From: Mesorhizobium japonicum MAFF 303099
GTDB taxonomy: Bacteria > Pseudomonadota > Alphaproteobacteria > Rhizobiales > Rhizobiaceae
Assembly (NCBI RefSeq): GCF_000009625.1
Contig: NC_002682.1
Span: forward strand, 62,001-126,000
DNA length: 64,000 nt
Reading direction: 5' to 3'
This document shows positions 36,272 through 45,130 of the stretch, in pieces (positions within the stretch are counted from its first letter, which is position 1; each line of letters begins with the position of its first letter). The translations under genes were made by a program, and so were the position numbers. The notes beneath the pieces are model-generated. The model had not been told where the DNA came from and did no database searches. It saw only the letters and a program-made list of their open reading frames with translations.

Positions 36272-37260
36272 TTGAGACTATCCATATAGGCGCAGATATT
36301 CTGGAGCTCGATGCTGGTCAGCGGGACCATCGGCATATTGTTCCCCGGCTTCAGCGTCTGCGGGTCTGCAATCCAGGCCGCCAGCGAACCGCGCGTGGTC
36401 TCCAGCAATCCGGCGGCGATTGTCTGACGACTGCCGATATGCGTGAGGTCGGGTCCCGTCGTACCGGTGGCTTGCGTTCCTCGGATCGTATGGCAGGCCG
36501 CACAGGGCTTTGCCAGAAAGGCCGCCTGCCCCGAGGCGGCATCGGGATCGGCCGGCATCTTCGCATCGGCGCGCTGTGATGTGATCCAGCGCGCGTAATC
36601 GGCCGGAGCCTCCGCGACGACCATAACCGCCATATGACTATGCTGCAGGCCGCAGAATTCGGCGCATTGCCCGCGATAGATGCCAGGCTTTTCCGCCCGA
36701 AGCAGCAAATCGTTTGGTCGACCCGGAACGAGATCCTGCTTCCCGGCCAGACTGGGAACCCAGAACGAATGGATGACGTCCGTGCTTTCAAGCTGAAGCC
36801 GGACATCTTGACCGACGGGGATATGGATTTCGTTGGCGGTCTGGAAGGTGGGCGTGCCGTCGGAACCGGCGTAGATGACCTGCCACCACCATTGCTGTGC
36901 TCTCACGGTGATCGTCAGGGCAGCACTTTGCGGGACCCCCATGCTGCGGGTGGTGTAGAAGCTGGCGATTGTCATGCCGGCGATAATGGCCACCGTCACC
37001 GCGACTGCGGCCGAGACTGTCATTGTGAGCCGACCTTCGGATGTCTGGCCTTCCGTCTCGGCCCGACGCCCCCGCCTGAGCGCCAGGGCAAGCATGACCA
37101 TCACCAGCAACCAGATCACTCCGGACAGGACAACTATCCCGACGATCAGATGCTCGACATGGACGGCGGGAGCCCCGTAGGGGTTAAGCGCAGACTGGCT
37201 ACCACTGCAGCCTGACACCAGAACACCAGTCGACAACAGACCAATGCGAGGGGCTCTCAC
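36268..37260 (-). CDS. coxB: cytochrome c oxidase subunit II with fused cytochrome c domain (caa3 type)
   Basis: Subunit II receives electrons through CuA. The 330-residue product has a lipoprotein-like signal (LVSGCSG), two membrane helices (about 38-62 and 80-104), the CuA domain (HSFWVPSLAGKQDLVPGRPN, RGQCAEFCGLQHSHM with both Cys, His and Met ligands), and a C-terminal cytochrome c domain with CAACH and a distal Met in GNNMPMVPL. The fused heme marks it as caa3 type. It overlaps the upstream cytochrome gene by 4 bases. Confidence 0.94.
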   Translation of the reverse strand: MRAPRIGLLSTGVLVSGCSGSQSALNPYGAPAVHVEHLIVGIVVLSGVIWLLVMVMLALALRRGRRAETEGQTSEGRLTMTVSAAVAVTVAIIAGMTIASFYTTRSMGVPQSAALTITVRAQQWWWQVIYAGSDGTPTFQTANEIHIPVGQDVRLQLESTDVIHSFWVPSLAGKQDLVPGRPNDLLLRAEKPGIYRGQCAEFCGLQHSHMAVMVVAEAPADYARWITSQRADAKMPADPDAASGQAAFLAKPCAACHTIRGTQATGTTGPDLTHIGSRQTIAAGLLETTRGSLAAWIADPQTLKPGNNMPMVPLTSIELQNICAYMDSLK

Positions 37261-37850
37261 GGCGAAGGTCCCTGATCTGGATGGACACCCGCCGGGCCCT
37301 CATCGAAGAGAATCTTCGCAGGGCCGCGGTTCTCGGCCGGGCGGGTCTGCTTGTCATCGTTGCGGCTAGGCGCCGCTGTCTTCGGGGTATAGGAGCCGAT
37401 CGTCTGGACATAACCCGCAAGCTGCCAGATCTGCTCGATGGTCATGCGGTCGTGAAAGGCGGGCATGCCATGCGGGCGGCCATCACGGATCGAGGCGACG
37501 ATGGAGACCATTTCAGGACCATACAGCCACCAGCCGTCAAGGAAGGAGGGGCCGACACCGCCGCGCCCATCTCCATGGCATGTCGAGCACCCGAACCAGG
37601 CGTAAAGGCGCTTGCCTTGGCTCAGATTATAAGCGTCCGTTTCATAAAGCTTGCCCTGCGCAAAATAACTCTCTGGCGGTGTTCCGCTAATCGCATTGGG
37701 CATGAGCCGAAATTGATCGAGATCGGCCGCAACGGGGGGATCCGTGCGAAGCTCCCTGGCCTGCCGAAACCAGCCCAACCAGGCACCGACACCGATCAGC
37801 AGAAACGCGGCCGCCACGAATGCCCGGTTTGGGTTTCTTGTGTCTTTCAA
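37257..37850 (-). CDS. membrane-anchored c-type cytochrome
   Basis: A 197-residue protein with an N-terminal membrane anchor (FVAAAFLLIGVGAWLGWF), a single heme c motif CSTCH (about residue 88) and a likely Met ligand in GRPHGMPAF. It follows the molybdopterin oxidoreductase by 23 bases and overlaps coxB, so it may carry electrons from that oxidoreductase or the quinol/cytochrome pool to the oxidase. The C-terminal 40 residues are polar and variable. Confidence 0.85.
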   Translation of the reverse strand: MKDTRNPNRAFVAAAFLLIGVGAWLGWFRQARELRTDPPVAADLDQFRLMPNAISGTPPESYFAQGKLYETDAYNLSQGKRLYAWFGCSTCHGDGRGGVGPSFLDGWWLYGPEMVSIVASIRDGRPHGMPAFHDRMTIEQIWQLAGYVQTIGSYTPKTAAPSRNDDKQTRPAENRGPAKILFDEGPAGVHPDQGPSP

Positions 37851-37873
37851 GGGGCCCTCAGCCCATAAGTTGG

Positions 37874-40267
37874 TTAGCCATCGGGATTAATGCTCGATCG
37901 GGTAAGGCGCACTGGCAGAAGTTTATAGGAAGGTGTTTTTGCCTTCGGGTCATGGTGAGCGAAAGGGAATAGCGGGTTTGCCTCGGGGTAATACGCCGCA
38001 CAGCATCCCTTCGGAATGTTGTACTGCACGATCCTCAGGTTAGTGACTTTGCGAATGTTGTTATCGTCGATCGCCGTCGTCACGTCGATGTGCTCGCCAT
38101 CGACGAAGCCCAGCCGGCTAATATCCTCGCCGTTCATGAACACGACCCGACGGGTGCCTTCAACGCCCCGAAATCGATCGCTGTAGCCGTAGATCGTGGT
38201 GTTGAACTGGTCGTTGGATCGCAGTGTCGAAAGATGCAGGACGTCGGCTCTCCCCGATGTGGAGAACTCCGGAAACAATCTGTGCGGCGTGATGAAGTTG
38301 GCCTTTCCCGTTTTCGTCACCCACTTGCGTTCTCGCGCGGGCACAGGCCTGGCAAATCCGCCAGGTTGAAAAAGCCGCTTGTTGAAGTCCTTGAACGTCT
38401 CCGGGTACGTGCGCTCGATGGCGTCTCGTATCTGCGCATAGTTCCCGACCCAGGCGTCCCACGGAACCTTCGTTTCTCCGAGCGTAGCCTTCGCGATGCC
38501 AGCAACGATGGCAGGTTCGGAGAGAAGCTCGGCGCCGGCCGGTTTTGCCTTGCCGCGAGAGCCATGGAAATGAGCAATGGAACTTTCAATCGACACCGCC
38601 TGGGGACCGCTTGCCTGCTGATCGACTTCAATGCGCCCAAGGCACGGCAGCAGATAGGCGACCTCACCGTGCAGAACATGGCTGCGATTGAGCTTTGTCG
38701 CGATCTGCACGCTCAGATGCAGCTTGCGCCATCCCTCTTCCATTGCGGCCGTGTCGGGTATGGCTTTCAGGAAATTCCCGCCCAGGCTGATGAACGCGCG
38801 GCACTGGCCGTTGACAATCGCTTCGCAGGTTTCGACCGTCGAGCGGCCCGTCCATGTCGGCGGCTCAAAGCCGTAGAGCTGGGAAAGCTTGTCCAGCGGC
38901 GCCAGCCCGGGTTTCTCGGTGATCCCGACGGTGCGCTGGCCCTGCACGTTGGAATGGCCCCGCACGGCGCAGATATTTGCTCCGGGCTTGCCGATATTGC
39001 CGCGCAGCAGCGCCAGGTTGCAGACCATGTGAACGTTCTCGACACCCATGAGGTGCTGCGTCAGGCCCATGCCGTAAACCATCATCACGGCGCTGGCGTT
39101 CGCGTAGGTCGTGGCAGCCTGCATCATCTCCGCGCGGCTCAGCCCCGAGACGCGTTCGAGTTCGTCCCACTGATGGGCTCGCGCGGCCTGAGCAAATTCC
39201 TCAAAACCAGTGGTGTGTTCATGGATAAAATCGTGATCGAGCACGTGCTTGTTGTCTGCCGAGGCCATCGAGGCCGCAAAGGCGACCATCGCGGCATTGT
39301 CCTGGTCCTTCGGCTTCCCATCCTGCCCCGCCACGCGGCTTGCGCCTGATGCCTTGAGGGCATCGTCAGCTTCAATTAGCGCCTTGCATACCCCGAACAG
39401 TGCCGCGATATCGCCCCCGCTCCTGACCTGATAATATTCCGACGAGATCTTTGTCTCTTTCCCGGTCAGCATCTGTGGCGACTGCGGATTGACAAAGCGC
39501 TCCAGGCCCCGTTCGCGCAGCAGGTTGAAGGTGACGATCTTGACGCCCCGGTTGACGGCATCCTGGAGATCATGAAGCATCCGAGGCGACGAGGTTCCGA
39601 CGTTCTGCGCGATGTAGAAAATGCAGTCGGTGTTCTCAAAATCGGACAGGATCGCCGTCCCGACGGATGAACCGATGCTTTCCGGGAGCGCCACGGAGGA
39701 ACCCTCGTGACACATGTTGGAGCTGTCAGGCAAATTGTTGCTGCCGTACATGCGCGCGAACAGCTGGTACATGTAGCTGGTCTCAAGCGAGGCACGGCCG
39801 GATGTGTAGAGATCAACCTGATGAGGATCGAGGGAACGCAACTCTCTCCCAATCTCATCAAAGGCATCGGACCAGGCGACCGGAATGTATTTGTCGCTGG
39901 CTGCATCCCAACGCATGGGATGCGTCAAGCGGCCTTGTTCCTCCAGGTCGTGATCGGACCAGGTCTCCAGTTCGCTCAGCGTGTGATTGGCAAAAAATGC
40001 CGGACCGGCTCGACGCGACGTCGTCTCCCACGCTGTGGCCTTGGCGCCATTTTCGCAGAACTCAAGCGGATGTGGCTGAGCGGGCTTTGCCCAGGCGCAG
40101 CTGACGCACATATACCCTTCAGGCTTGTTCTGGGTCGAAAGGAGCTTTGGGTCCCGCAAGAGGACATGTTCTCTCGCGATAATCGCTGCGACGGACTTCG
40201 CCGACCCCCAGCCGCCAGCGGGTCCCTCATATGGTCGGATGGTTGGGGACCGTGTCTTTGACGTCAT
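37874..40267 (-). CDS. FdhF/YdeP-family molybdopterin oxidoreductase
   Basis: A 797-residue protein of the DMSO-reductase superfamily, related to formate dehydrogenase alpha subunits and to E. coli YdeP. The N-terminal iron-sulfur motif MCVSCAWAKPAQPHPLEFC and ENGAKA is diagnostic of the YdeP branch. Molybdopterin-binding segments follow (YTSGRASLETSYMYQLFARM, MCHEGSSVALPESIGSSVGT, LLRGNIGKPGANICAVRGHS) and the C-terminal dinucleotide-binding domain (about 660-790, TLRSNDQFNTTIYGY). There is no twin-arginine signal, so it is probably cytoplasmic. Substrate unknown. It heads an operon with cytochrome c, coxB and coxA. Confidence 0.88.
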   Translation of the reverse strand: MTSKTRSPTIRPYEGPAGGWGSAKSVAAIIAREHVLLRDPKLLSTQNKPEGYMCVSCAWAKPAQPHPLEFCENGAKATAWETTSRRAGPAFFANHTLSELETWSDHDLEEQGRLTHPMRWDAASDKYIPVAWSDAFDEIGRELRSLDPHQVDLYTSGRASLETSYMYQLFARMYGSNNLPDSSNMCHEGSSVALPESIGSSVGTAILSDFENTDCIFYIAQNVGTSSPRMLHDLQDAVNRGVKIVTFNLLRERGLERFVNPQSPQMLTGKETKISSEYYQVRSGGDIAALFGVCKALIEADDALKASGASRVAGQDGKPKDQDNAAMVAFAASMASADNKHVLDHDFIHEHTTGFEEFAQAARAHQWDELERVSGLSRAEMMQAATTYANASAVMMVYGMGLTQHLMGVENVHMVCNLALLRGNIGKPGANICAVRGHSNVQGQRTVGITEKPGLAPLDKLSQLYGFEPPTWTGRSTVETCEAIVNGQCRAFISLGGNFLKAIPDTAAMEEGWRKLHLSVQIATKLNRSHVLHGEVAYLLPCLGRIEVDQQASGPQAVSIESSIAHFHGSRGKAKPAGAELLSEPAIVAGIAKATLGETKVPWDAWVGNYAQIRDAIERTYPETFKDFNKRLFQPGGFARPVPARERKWVTKTGKANFITPHRLFPEFSTSGRADVLHLSTLRSNDQFNTTIYGYSDRFRGVEGTRRVVFMNGEDISRLGFVDGEHIDVTTAIDDNNIRKVTNLRIVQYNIPKGCCAAYYPEANPLFPFAHHDPKAKTPSYKLLPVRLTRSSINPDG

Positions 40268-40369
40268 TTCCGCCTCGCTCGCGTAGCCGAGGCCCGCGTT
40301 CGGCCTCGCTTCACTGGCGCGTCACGACCTCATTCGTGGACGTGCCGAACGTCCAATCGCCGGCCAGTC

Positions 40370-40620
40370 AGTCTTGCCCGGCAATATAGAACTTGGCACC
40401 TGTCGGACGGTTCCACGGATGACGCCATCTCTTCGGCGCCGCGCTTGGCGAGGGACCAGGCCAGGTTCCTGATTGCTCAAAAGTGAAGTGCGGGGGAGTG
40501 GCGGCACTTCGGGATCGGTCTTGACCTCGAGGACGACCGGGCCATCGGATGCGAGGGCTTCGTCCCAGGCTCCGCCAGAGCGAAACGGACCCCAACTGAC
40601 AGCGGCCCGCTATAGACCGG
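40370..40620 (-). pseudogene. C-terminal remnant of a TPP-dependent enzyme (pyruvate-oxidase or acetolactate-synthase type)
   Basis: Read across frame changes, the minus strand shows WDEALASDGPVVLEVKTDPE, VPPLP, then PPHFTFEQ, NLAWSLAKRGAEE, and finally VIRGTVRQVPSSILPG, which is the order found at the C-terminus of thiamine-pyrophosphate enzymes of the PoxB-like group. At least three frame changes are needed and everything upstream of this segment is missing. It is a dead 3' fragment. Confidence 0.5.
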
Positions 40621-40673
40621 CCCAGCGACAGGGCGCATAGTTTGGCGTTCGGCGGACTGGGAGCGTTGTAACA

Positions 40674-40886
40674 ATGGTCTACACAGTGATTTGGTACGAT
40701 AAGCAGGGCGTAGTTGAAATGACGCCCTTGGATGCAGAGAAAGAGGCCAGGGAGCACGCCCAGGCGTCGTTCGCCGCTCGACAGCAGGATGATGGCGTCG
40801 TGGCGGTGGAAGTTCGCAAACCTGACGGTACAGTTGTCTTTAGCCAAGCGGGTGGAAGCAGCGGCGGTGTAGACGGCGGCAGCTGA
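40674..40886 (+). CDS. small hypothetical protein (70 aa)
   Basis: The product MVYTVIWYDKQGVVEMTPLD then KEAREHAQASFAARQQDDGV and VVAVEVRKPDGTVVFSQ looks like a compact alpha/beta fold; a Gly/Ser tail follows. A GGGAG site lies upstream of the ATG, somewhat distant. Function not recognised. Confidence 0.5.
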   Translation: MVYTVIWYDKQGVVEMTPLDAEKEAREHAQASFAARQQDDGVVAVEVRKPDGTVVFSQAGGSSGGVDGGS

Positions 40887-41408
40887 GAGGTTCCGAGTGC
40901 TGCCGGCGCAACGCTTAAAGCTCCCAGCAGTAGCGCGCCCTTGTTCCTGGCACGACCTTGCGAGGGCGAAGCTTGCGCCAACTGCTGGCTAGCCTTTCGT
41001 GCTCTTCAACGCCGCGCTCACCGACGGTCCGATAGGTTCGAAGAAGCTCGCCAGCACACAACTGTCCCGTGCCCATAGTGGCCGGAATCTCATCGCGGCC
41101 GTCCTTATTTTCAGCTCACAGATAGTCTCCGCCAGATTGTTCGTCTCGATCTCGTCGAGCACTAGGTATCGATAAGGTGTCGCCGCGGTTTTGCTCGGGG
41201 CTCAATGGGAAGCGATGGGCCGAAACCAGTCCCGGAAGCCTTAGAATGTCATGCAGGTGGCGATCATACCAAGCATTGCACTTCGCCTCCCTCGACAGGA
41301 TTGGTTAGCACGGCAAAGGCATGTCGGCTCAGTTAGCGCAATTTGATCCACGTCATAGCGAGCTCAGCTGCCAAGGGTGTGAAATGTAACAGGATAGAGG
41401 GTCGCATC
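40887..41408. other. non-coding interval, nothing recognised
   Basis: About 520 bases. The minus strand shows a short gene-like stretch around 41080-41200 (DEIETNNLAETICELKI) but without start, stop or family match. Confidence 0.4.
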
Positions 41409-41855
41409 ATGCTGGTCCGCACGCTCTCTACTTTGGAATGCACGAAATTGCTGGCTGCCAATCGTGTCGGCCATTTGGCATGCGCTAAGGACGGACAACC
41501 CTACGTCGTCTGCTTCAACTACGCCTACGCCGACAGTCACCTCTACGCGTTCTCTTTACCGGGCAAGAAGATCGACTGGATGCGTGCCAACCCCTCGGTG
41601 TGCGCCCACGTTGTCGAACACACCCAGGGACGCGGATGGAAAAGCGTGATTGTCGACGGCCGCTTCGAAGAACTGCCTGACCAGATCGGTCACAAGCTTC
41701 AGCGCGATCACGCATGGTCAGTGTTGAGCAAGCACGGGGACTGGTGGGAGCCCGGTGCGCTCAAGCCTGTGATCCCACCCGTGTCAGATAGCTTGCCACA
41801 CGTCTTCTTCCGGATTCTCGTAGAAGAGATGTCTGGCCGGGAAGCAAGTGAGTAG
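41409..41855 (+). CDS. pyridoxamine 5'-phosphate oxidase-like flavin-binding protein
   Basis: A 148-residue split-barrel protein of the PPOX-like/FMN-binding group. Pattern: LLAANRVGHLACAKDGQPYV then PYVVCFNYAYADSHLYAFSL, SLPGKKIDWMRANPSVC and WKSVIVDGRFEEL. Members bind FMN or F420 or act as heme-oxygenase-like and stress proteins; the exact substrate is unknown. The start at 41409 has GAGG upstream, and the longer open frame to 41343 lacks support. It stands alone. Confidence 0.82.
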   Translation: MLVRTLSTLECTKLLAANRVGHLACAKDGQPYVVCFNYAYADSHLYAFSLPGKKIDWMRANPSVCAHVVEHTQGRGWKSVIVDGRFEELPDQIGHKLQRDHAWSVLSKHGDWWEPGALKPVIPPVSDSLPHVFFRILVEEMSGREASE

Positions 41856-42044
41856 GCTCCGCCAGGCGTGTGGCCGGTCGCACGGGACCAGAATTGCGCG
41901 GGCGCGGTCCGTTTTCGACGGACCAAGCCCGCCCCCAACTCGGGCAAGTTTCTCTCTACCTCGAGTGTCCGCCGCCCGAATAATGATGCGGCAACAACGC
42001 TCCGCTCACGACACCTGTGCCTCAACGACATTATTCTCGCCCCT

Positions 42045-42205
42045 CCCTATTGGCCAGCCCAGCCGGAATATCCCCGGCCAGCAGCTCTCCTTCGGGAGCA
42101 GTCCACCGTCCTCGAGCGCCTCGAAATCCGGCAGCTGGGCCCAGCGTGTCGAGCCCCGAACTGCTGCAGAAAAGTCTTCGTCGTCACATAAGTCTGTTCG
42201 GATGT
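42045..42205 (-). pseudogene. fragment of scpB, near-copy of the gene at 54871-55548
   Basis: The minus strand reads YVTTKTFLQQFG in one frame and LPDFEALEDGGLLPKES in another, corresponding to YVTTKTFLSQFG and LPDFEALEDAGLLSKEK at the C-terminus of the intact ScpB. The nucleotide sequence is also closely similar over about 150 bases (for example the shared block CCTCGAGCGCCTCGAAATCC). Small insertions break the frame. It lies just downstream of spoVR. Confidence 0.75.
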
Positions 42206-42243
42206 TCAGGGGATGGCCGGCCGGCGAGTGGCGGCCTCTGATC

Positions 42244-43788
42244 TCAAATTTCCTTTGTCGAGCGTTCGCTGAGCATCGCACCGGTTTCAGCATCCAGTGC
42301 CACCATGCTGACCTCGTAGCCCCAAAGGTTTCGGATATGGCGCAAGGTCGCGTCGCGGCTTGCGCCCTCGAGCATGATGCCATTCTTTACCGTGTGCTGA
42401 AGCCTCAGACGCCGATCGCCCAGGAGATCGACGTCAATCACTTGGATGTCGGGCCGGCTCGCCCCCACGTCGTAGCTTTGAGCGAGCGCTGACCGTATCT
42501 TGGCGTAGCCACGCTCGTTGTGGATCGAGGCCACTTCGTAGTGCGGCTCGTCGGCGCTGTCGGCCAGCATGAATAGCCGCCACTTCCGGATGAGCGTCGG
42601 GCTCAGATATTGGCGGACGAAGGATTCGTCGCGGTGGTTGGCCCAGGCATCGAGCAAAGTATCGCGCCAGTCGCCGCGGCCGGCTATGTCTGGGAACCAG
42701 TCGCGGTCCTCTGCGGTCGGCGCGGTGGAGATGCGCTGGATATCCTGCATCATGTCCAGACCCAGCGCATAGGGATTGATGCGGGAATAGCGCGGGTCGT
42801 CATAGGCCGGCTGGAAGACGGCGTTCGAGTGGTTGCGCAAGATCTCGAGCATGGCGCCTTCGCTGATGCGGCAACGGTCGAAAAGCGTGTTCATGAGCGT
42901 GTAATGCACGAAAGTGGCGCAGCCTTCGTTCATCACCTGGGTTTGCTGCTGCGGATAAAAATACTGCGCAATGATGCGAACGATCCGGATTATCTCGCGC
43001 TGCCAGGGCTCAAGAACGAGGCTGTTCTTCTCGAGGAAATAGAGCAGGTTTTCCTCGGGAAGTTTGAGCGATTTCTTCCGCTCTGCAAGGATTTCGTCGG
43101 TGGCTTCCGGCTTGCTTTTTCCCGGCGAGGGCGGCAGCGTTCGCAAGAGATCGTTGAAGGAACGCTCCTCGTATTCGAGGCGCTCGCGCAGCCCTTCGCG
43201 CTGCTGTTCCGATGACAGCTTCGGCGGCCGCCGGTAACGGAAGACGCCTTGCTCCATCAGCGCGTGGGCGGAATCCAAAATCGCCTCCACTGCGGTCAGG
43301 CCGTGCCGTTCCTCACATCGGGCTATGTAGCTCTTGGCAAAATCGAGATAGCTCAGGATGCCGCCAGCATCCGTCCATTGGCGGAAGAGATGATTGTTCT
43401 TGAAGAAATGGTTGTGGCCCAGCGCTGCGTGCGCGATCACCAGGGCCTGCAGAGCCATGGTGTTCTCTTCCATCAAGTAGACGATGCAGGGACTGGAATT
43501 GATGACCAGTTCGTGGGCCAAGCCGCGAGCGCCCTTGCGGTAGAGAAGTTCGTCGTAGAGGAAACGTTTGCCGAACGACCAATGCCGATACATCAGCGGC
43601 ATGCCCACCGATGAATAGGCGTCGAGCATCTGCTCGGAAGAGATGACCTCCATCTGAACCGGATAGATGTCGAGACCAAGCTTTTCGAGGCCCAGCGCCT
43701 CGATCTCGTCGTAGACTCGCGCCAGTTTCGCAAAATTCCAGTCCGACCCGGAAAACAGCAGTTCGGACTTGCGCGCCTGACTGACCAT
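42244..43788 (-). CDS. spoVR: SpoVR family protein (YcgB-like)
   Basis: A 514-residue cytoplasmic protein of the SpoVR/YcgB family, full length. Hallmarks include DIYPVQMEVISSEQMLDAYS, HWSFGKRFLYDELLYRKG, ELVINSSPCIVYLMEENTM, HALGHNHFFKNNHLF-like segment AHAALGHNHFF, QTQVMNEGCATFVHYTLM and NPYALGLDMMQDIQRI. The biochemical role is unknown; in non-sporulating bacteria it is co-expressed with YeaH and PrkA under starvation and stress. It starts 12 bases after the yeaH homologue and is the last gene of the operon. Confidence 0.95.
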   Translation of the reverse strand: MVSQARKSELLFSGSDWNFAKLARVYDEIEALGLEKLGLDIYPVQMEVISSEQMLDAYSSVGMPLMYRHWSFGKRFLYDELLYRKGARGLAHELVINSSPCIVYLMEENTMALQALVIAHAALGHNHFFKNNHLFRQWTDAGGILSYLDFAKSYIARCEERHGLTAVEAILDSAHALMEQGVFRYRRPPKLSSEQQREGLRERLEYEERSFNDLLRTLPPSPGKSKPEATDEILAERKKSLKLPEENLLYFLEKNSLVLEPWQREIIRIVRIIAQYFYPQQQTQVMNEGCATFVHYTLMNTLFDRCRISEGAMLEILRNHSNAVFQPAYDDPRYSRINPYALGLDMMQDIQRISTAPTAEDRDWFPDIAGRGDWRDTLLDAWANHRDESFVRQYLSPTLIRKWRLFMLADSADEPHYEVASIHNERGYAKIRSALAQSYDVGASRPDIQVIDVDLLGDRRLRLQHTVKNGIMLEGASRDATLRHIRNLWGYEVSMVALDAETGAMLSERSTKEI

Positions 43789-43800
43789 TTCCGAAGTCCC

Positions 43801-45111
43801 TCACGCGCTCTTGCGTAGATCAGGCTGCCTGGCGAAGAGCTGGCGGAAAACCGGATAAATGTCGGCCGGGGCGGCAATGCGCCTCATCTGGAAGTTCGGC
43901 CATTTGCCGTCGACGGCGTTATAGGCGCGCCAGAGCGATGTCCCGTTCTCGGTCGCGCCGAAAATGTGACTTTCCCGCTCGTCGATGATTTCCACATAGG
44001 CGAAATATTGGCAAAGCCGCATAAGCTTGCGGTCGAGCAGCTCTATGCAGCGCTCGGAGTCGCCGGCGAAGTTGTCGCCGTCGGAGGCCTGGGCGGCATA
44101 GATGTTCCATTCGGCGACGGGATAGCGCTGCTCGATGATGCGGTGCATTTCCTCAAGCGCGGTGGAGACGACGGTGCCGCCGCTTTCAGTGTGGTAGAAG
44201 AAGGTATGTTCGTCCACCTCCTTGGCCAAATGGGTGTGGCGAATAAAGACAATGTCGGTGCGTTCATAGCGCCGTGTCAGGAAGAGGTGCAGTAGCACAA
44301 AGAAGCGTTTGGCCAGATCCTTCTCGCGCTCTCCCATCGATCCCGAGACGTCCATCAGGCAGAACATGACCGCGTTCGCATTGGGCAGAGGCTGGGGATC
44401 GAAGCGATTGAAACGGATGTCGACCGGATCGACATAGGCAATTCGCTTGCGCCGGCGCTCGAGCCGGTCAAGCGCCTCGCGCAGGGCGGCGATGCGTTCG
44501 CGCACTAGGGCGCTTGCCGGCTTGGCTTCCAGCTCGGCAATCTGGCGGGCGATCGCGTCGAGCTCCGCCTGTTTGGGGCGCCTGAGCGCGATGCGCCGCC
44601 CGTGGCTGTTTCGCATCGTGCGTCCGACATTTATGTTGGTCGGCGCCCCGCTTGCCGCGAAACCTGCCCGTCTCGGCTTGAAGCTCAGTACCTGCTTGAG
44701 GTTGAGCTTGACCAGATCGGGTAGCTCTAGATCCTCGAAGAAAAGGTCGAGCACTTCCTCGCGCGACAGCACGAAACGAAAGTCGTCTTCGGATTCGGTG
44801 GTTCCCGCGGCCGAACCGTAGCCTCCGCCGCCGCCCGGCTTGGGGATAAGATCACCAGAGCTGAATGTCCGGTTGCCGGGCAGGATGTGCTGACGCCGGC
44901 CGCTTTCCTTGTCGTCGCCGAAGGTCGGTTCGCCGGTGCCTTTGCGAGGGATCGGCACCACATGCTCGCGGTCAAGTTCGGCGATGCCGCCGGCGCGGAC
45001 CTTGTCGCGGATGCTGCGCTTGAGCTCTTCGCGCGCGCGTCTTAGAAAGCGCTGGCGATTGCCAAGGCTCTTGTCCTTCGGATTCAGGCGGCGGTCGATG
45101 AAGATCGGCAT
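43801..45111 (-). CDS. yeaH: YeaH/YhbH family protein (DUF444)
   Basis: A 436-residue DUF444 protein. The N-terminus IFIDRRLNPKDKSLGNRQRF is typical, followed by a basic region, a Gly-rich segment, and a C-terminal von Willebrand A-like domain with the metal-site motif CLMDVSGSMGEREKD (MIDAS) from about residue 250. It is always found with PrkA and SpoVR and is thought to act with the kinase, mechanism unknown. Separated from prkA by 19 bases. Confidence 0.94.
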   Translation of the reverse strand: MPIFIDRRLNPKDKSLGNRQRFLRRAREELKRSIRDKVRAGGIAELDREHVVPIPRKGTGEPTFGDDKESGRRQHILPGNRTFSSGDLIPKPGGGGGYGSAAGTTESEDDFRFVLSREEVLDLFFEDLELPDLVKLNLKQVLSFKPRRAGFAASGAPTNINVGRTMRNSHGRRIALRRPKQAELDAIARQIAELEAKPASALVRERIAALREALDRLERRRKRIAYVDPVDIRFNRFDPQPLPNANAVMFCLMDVSGSMGEREKDLAKRFFVLLHLFLTRRYERTDIVFIRHTHLAKEVDEHTFFYHTESGGTVVSTALEEMHRIIEQRYPVAEWNIYAAQASDGDNFAGDSERCIELLDRKLMRLCQYFAYVEIIDERESHIFGATENGTSLWRAYNAVDGKWPNFQMRRIAAPADIYPVFRQLFARQPDLRKSA

Positions 45112-45130
45112 GGCACCGTTCGGGCGTCGC

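Noticed and set aside
38090..39349. A 419-codon open frame on the plus strand
   Set aside because: It is antisense to the molybdopterin oxidoreductase gene and has no family pattern.
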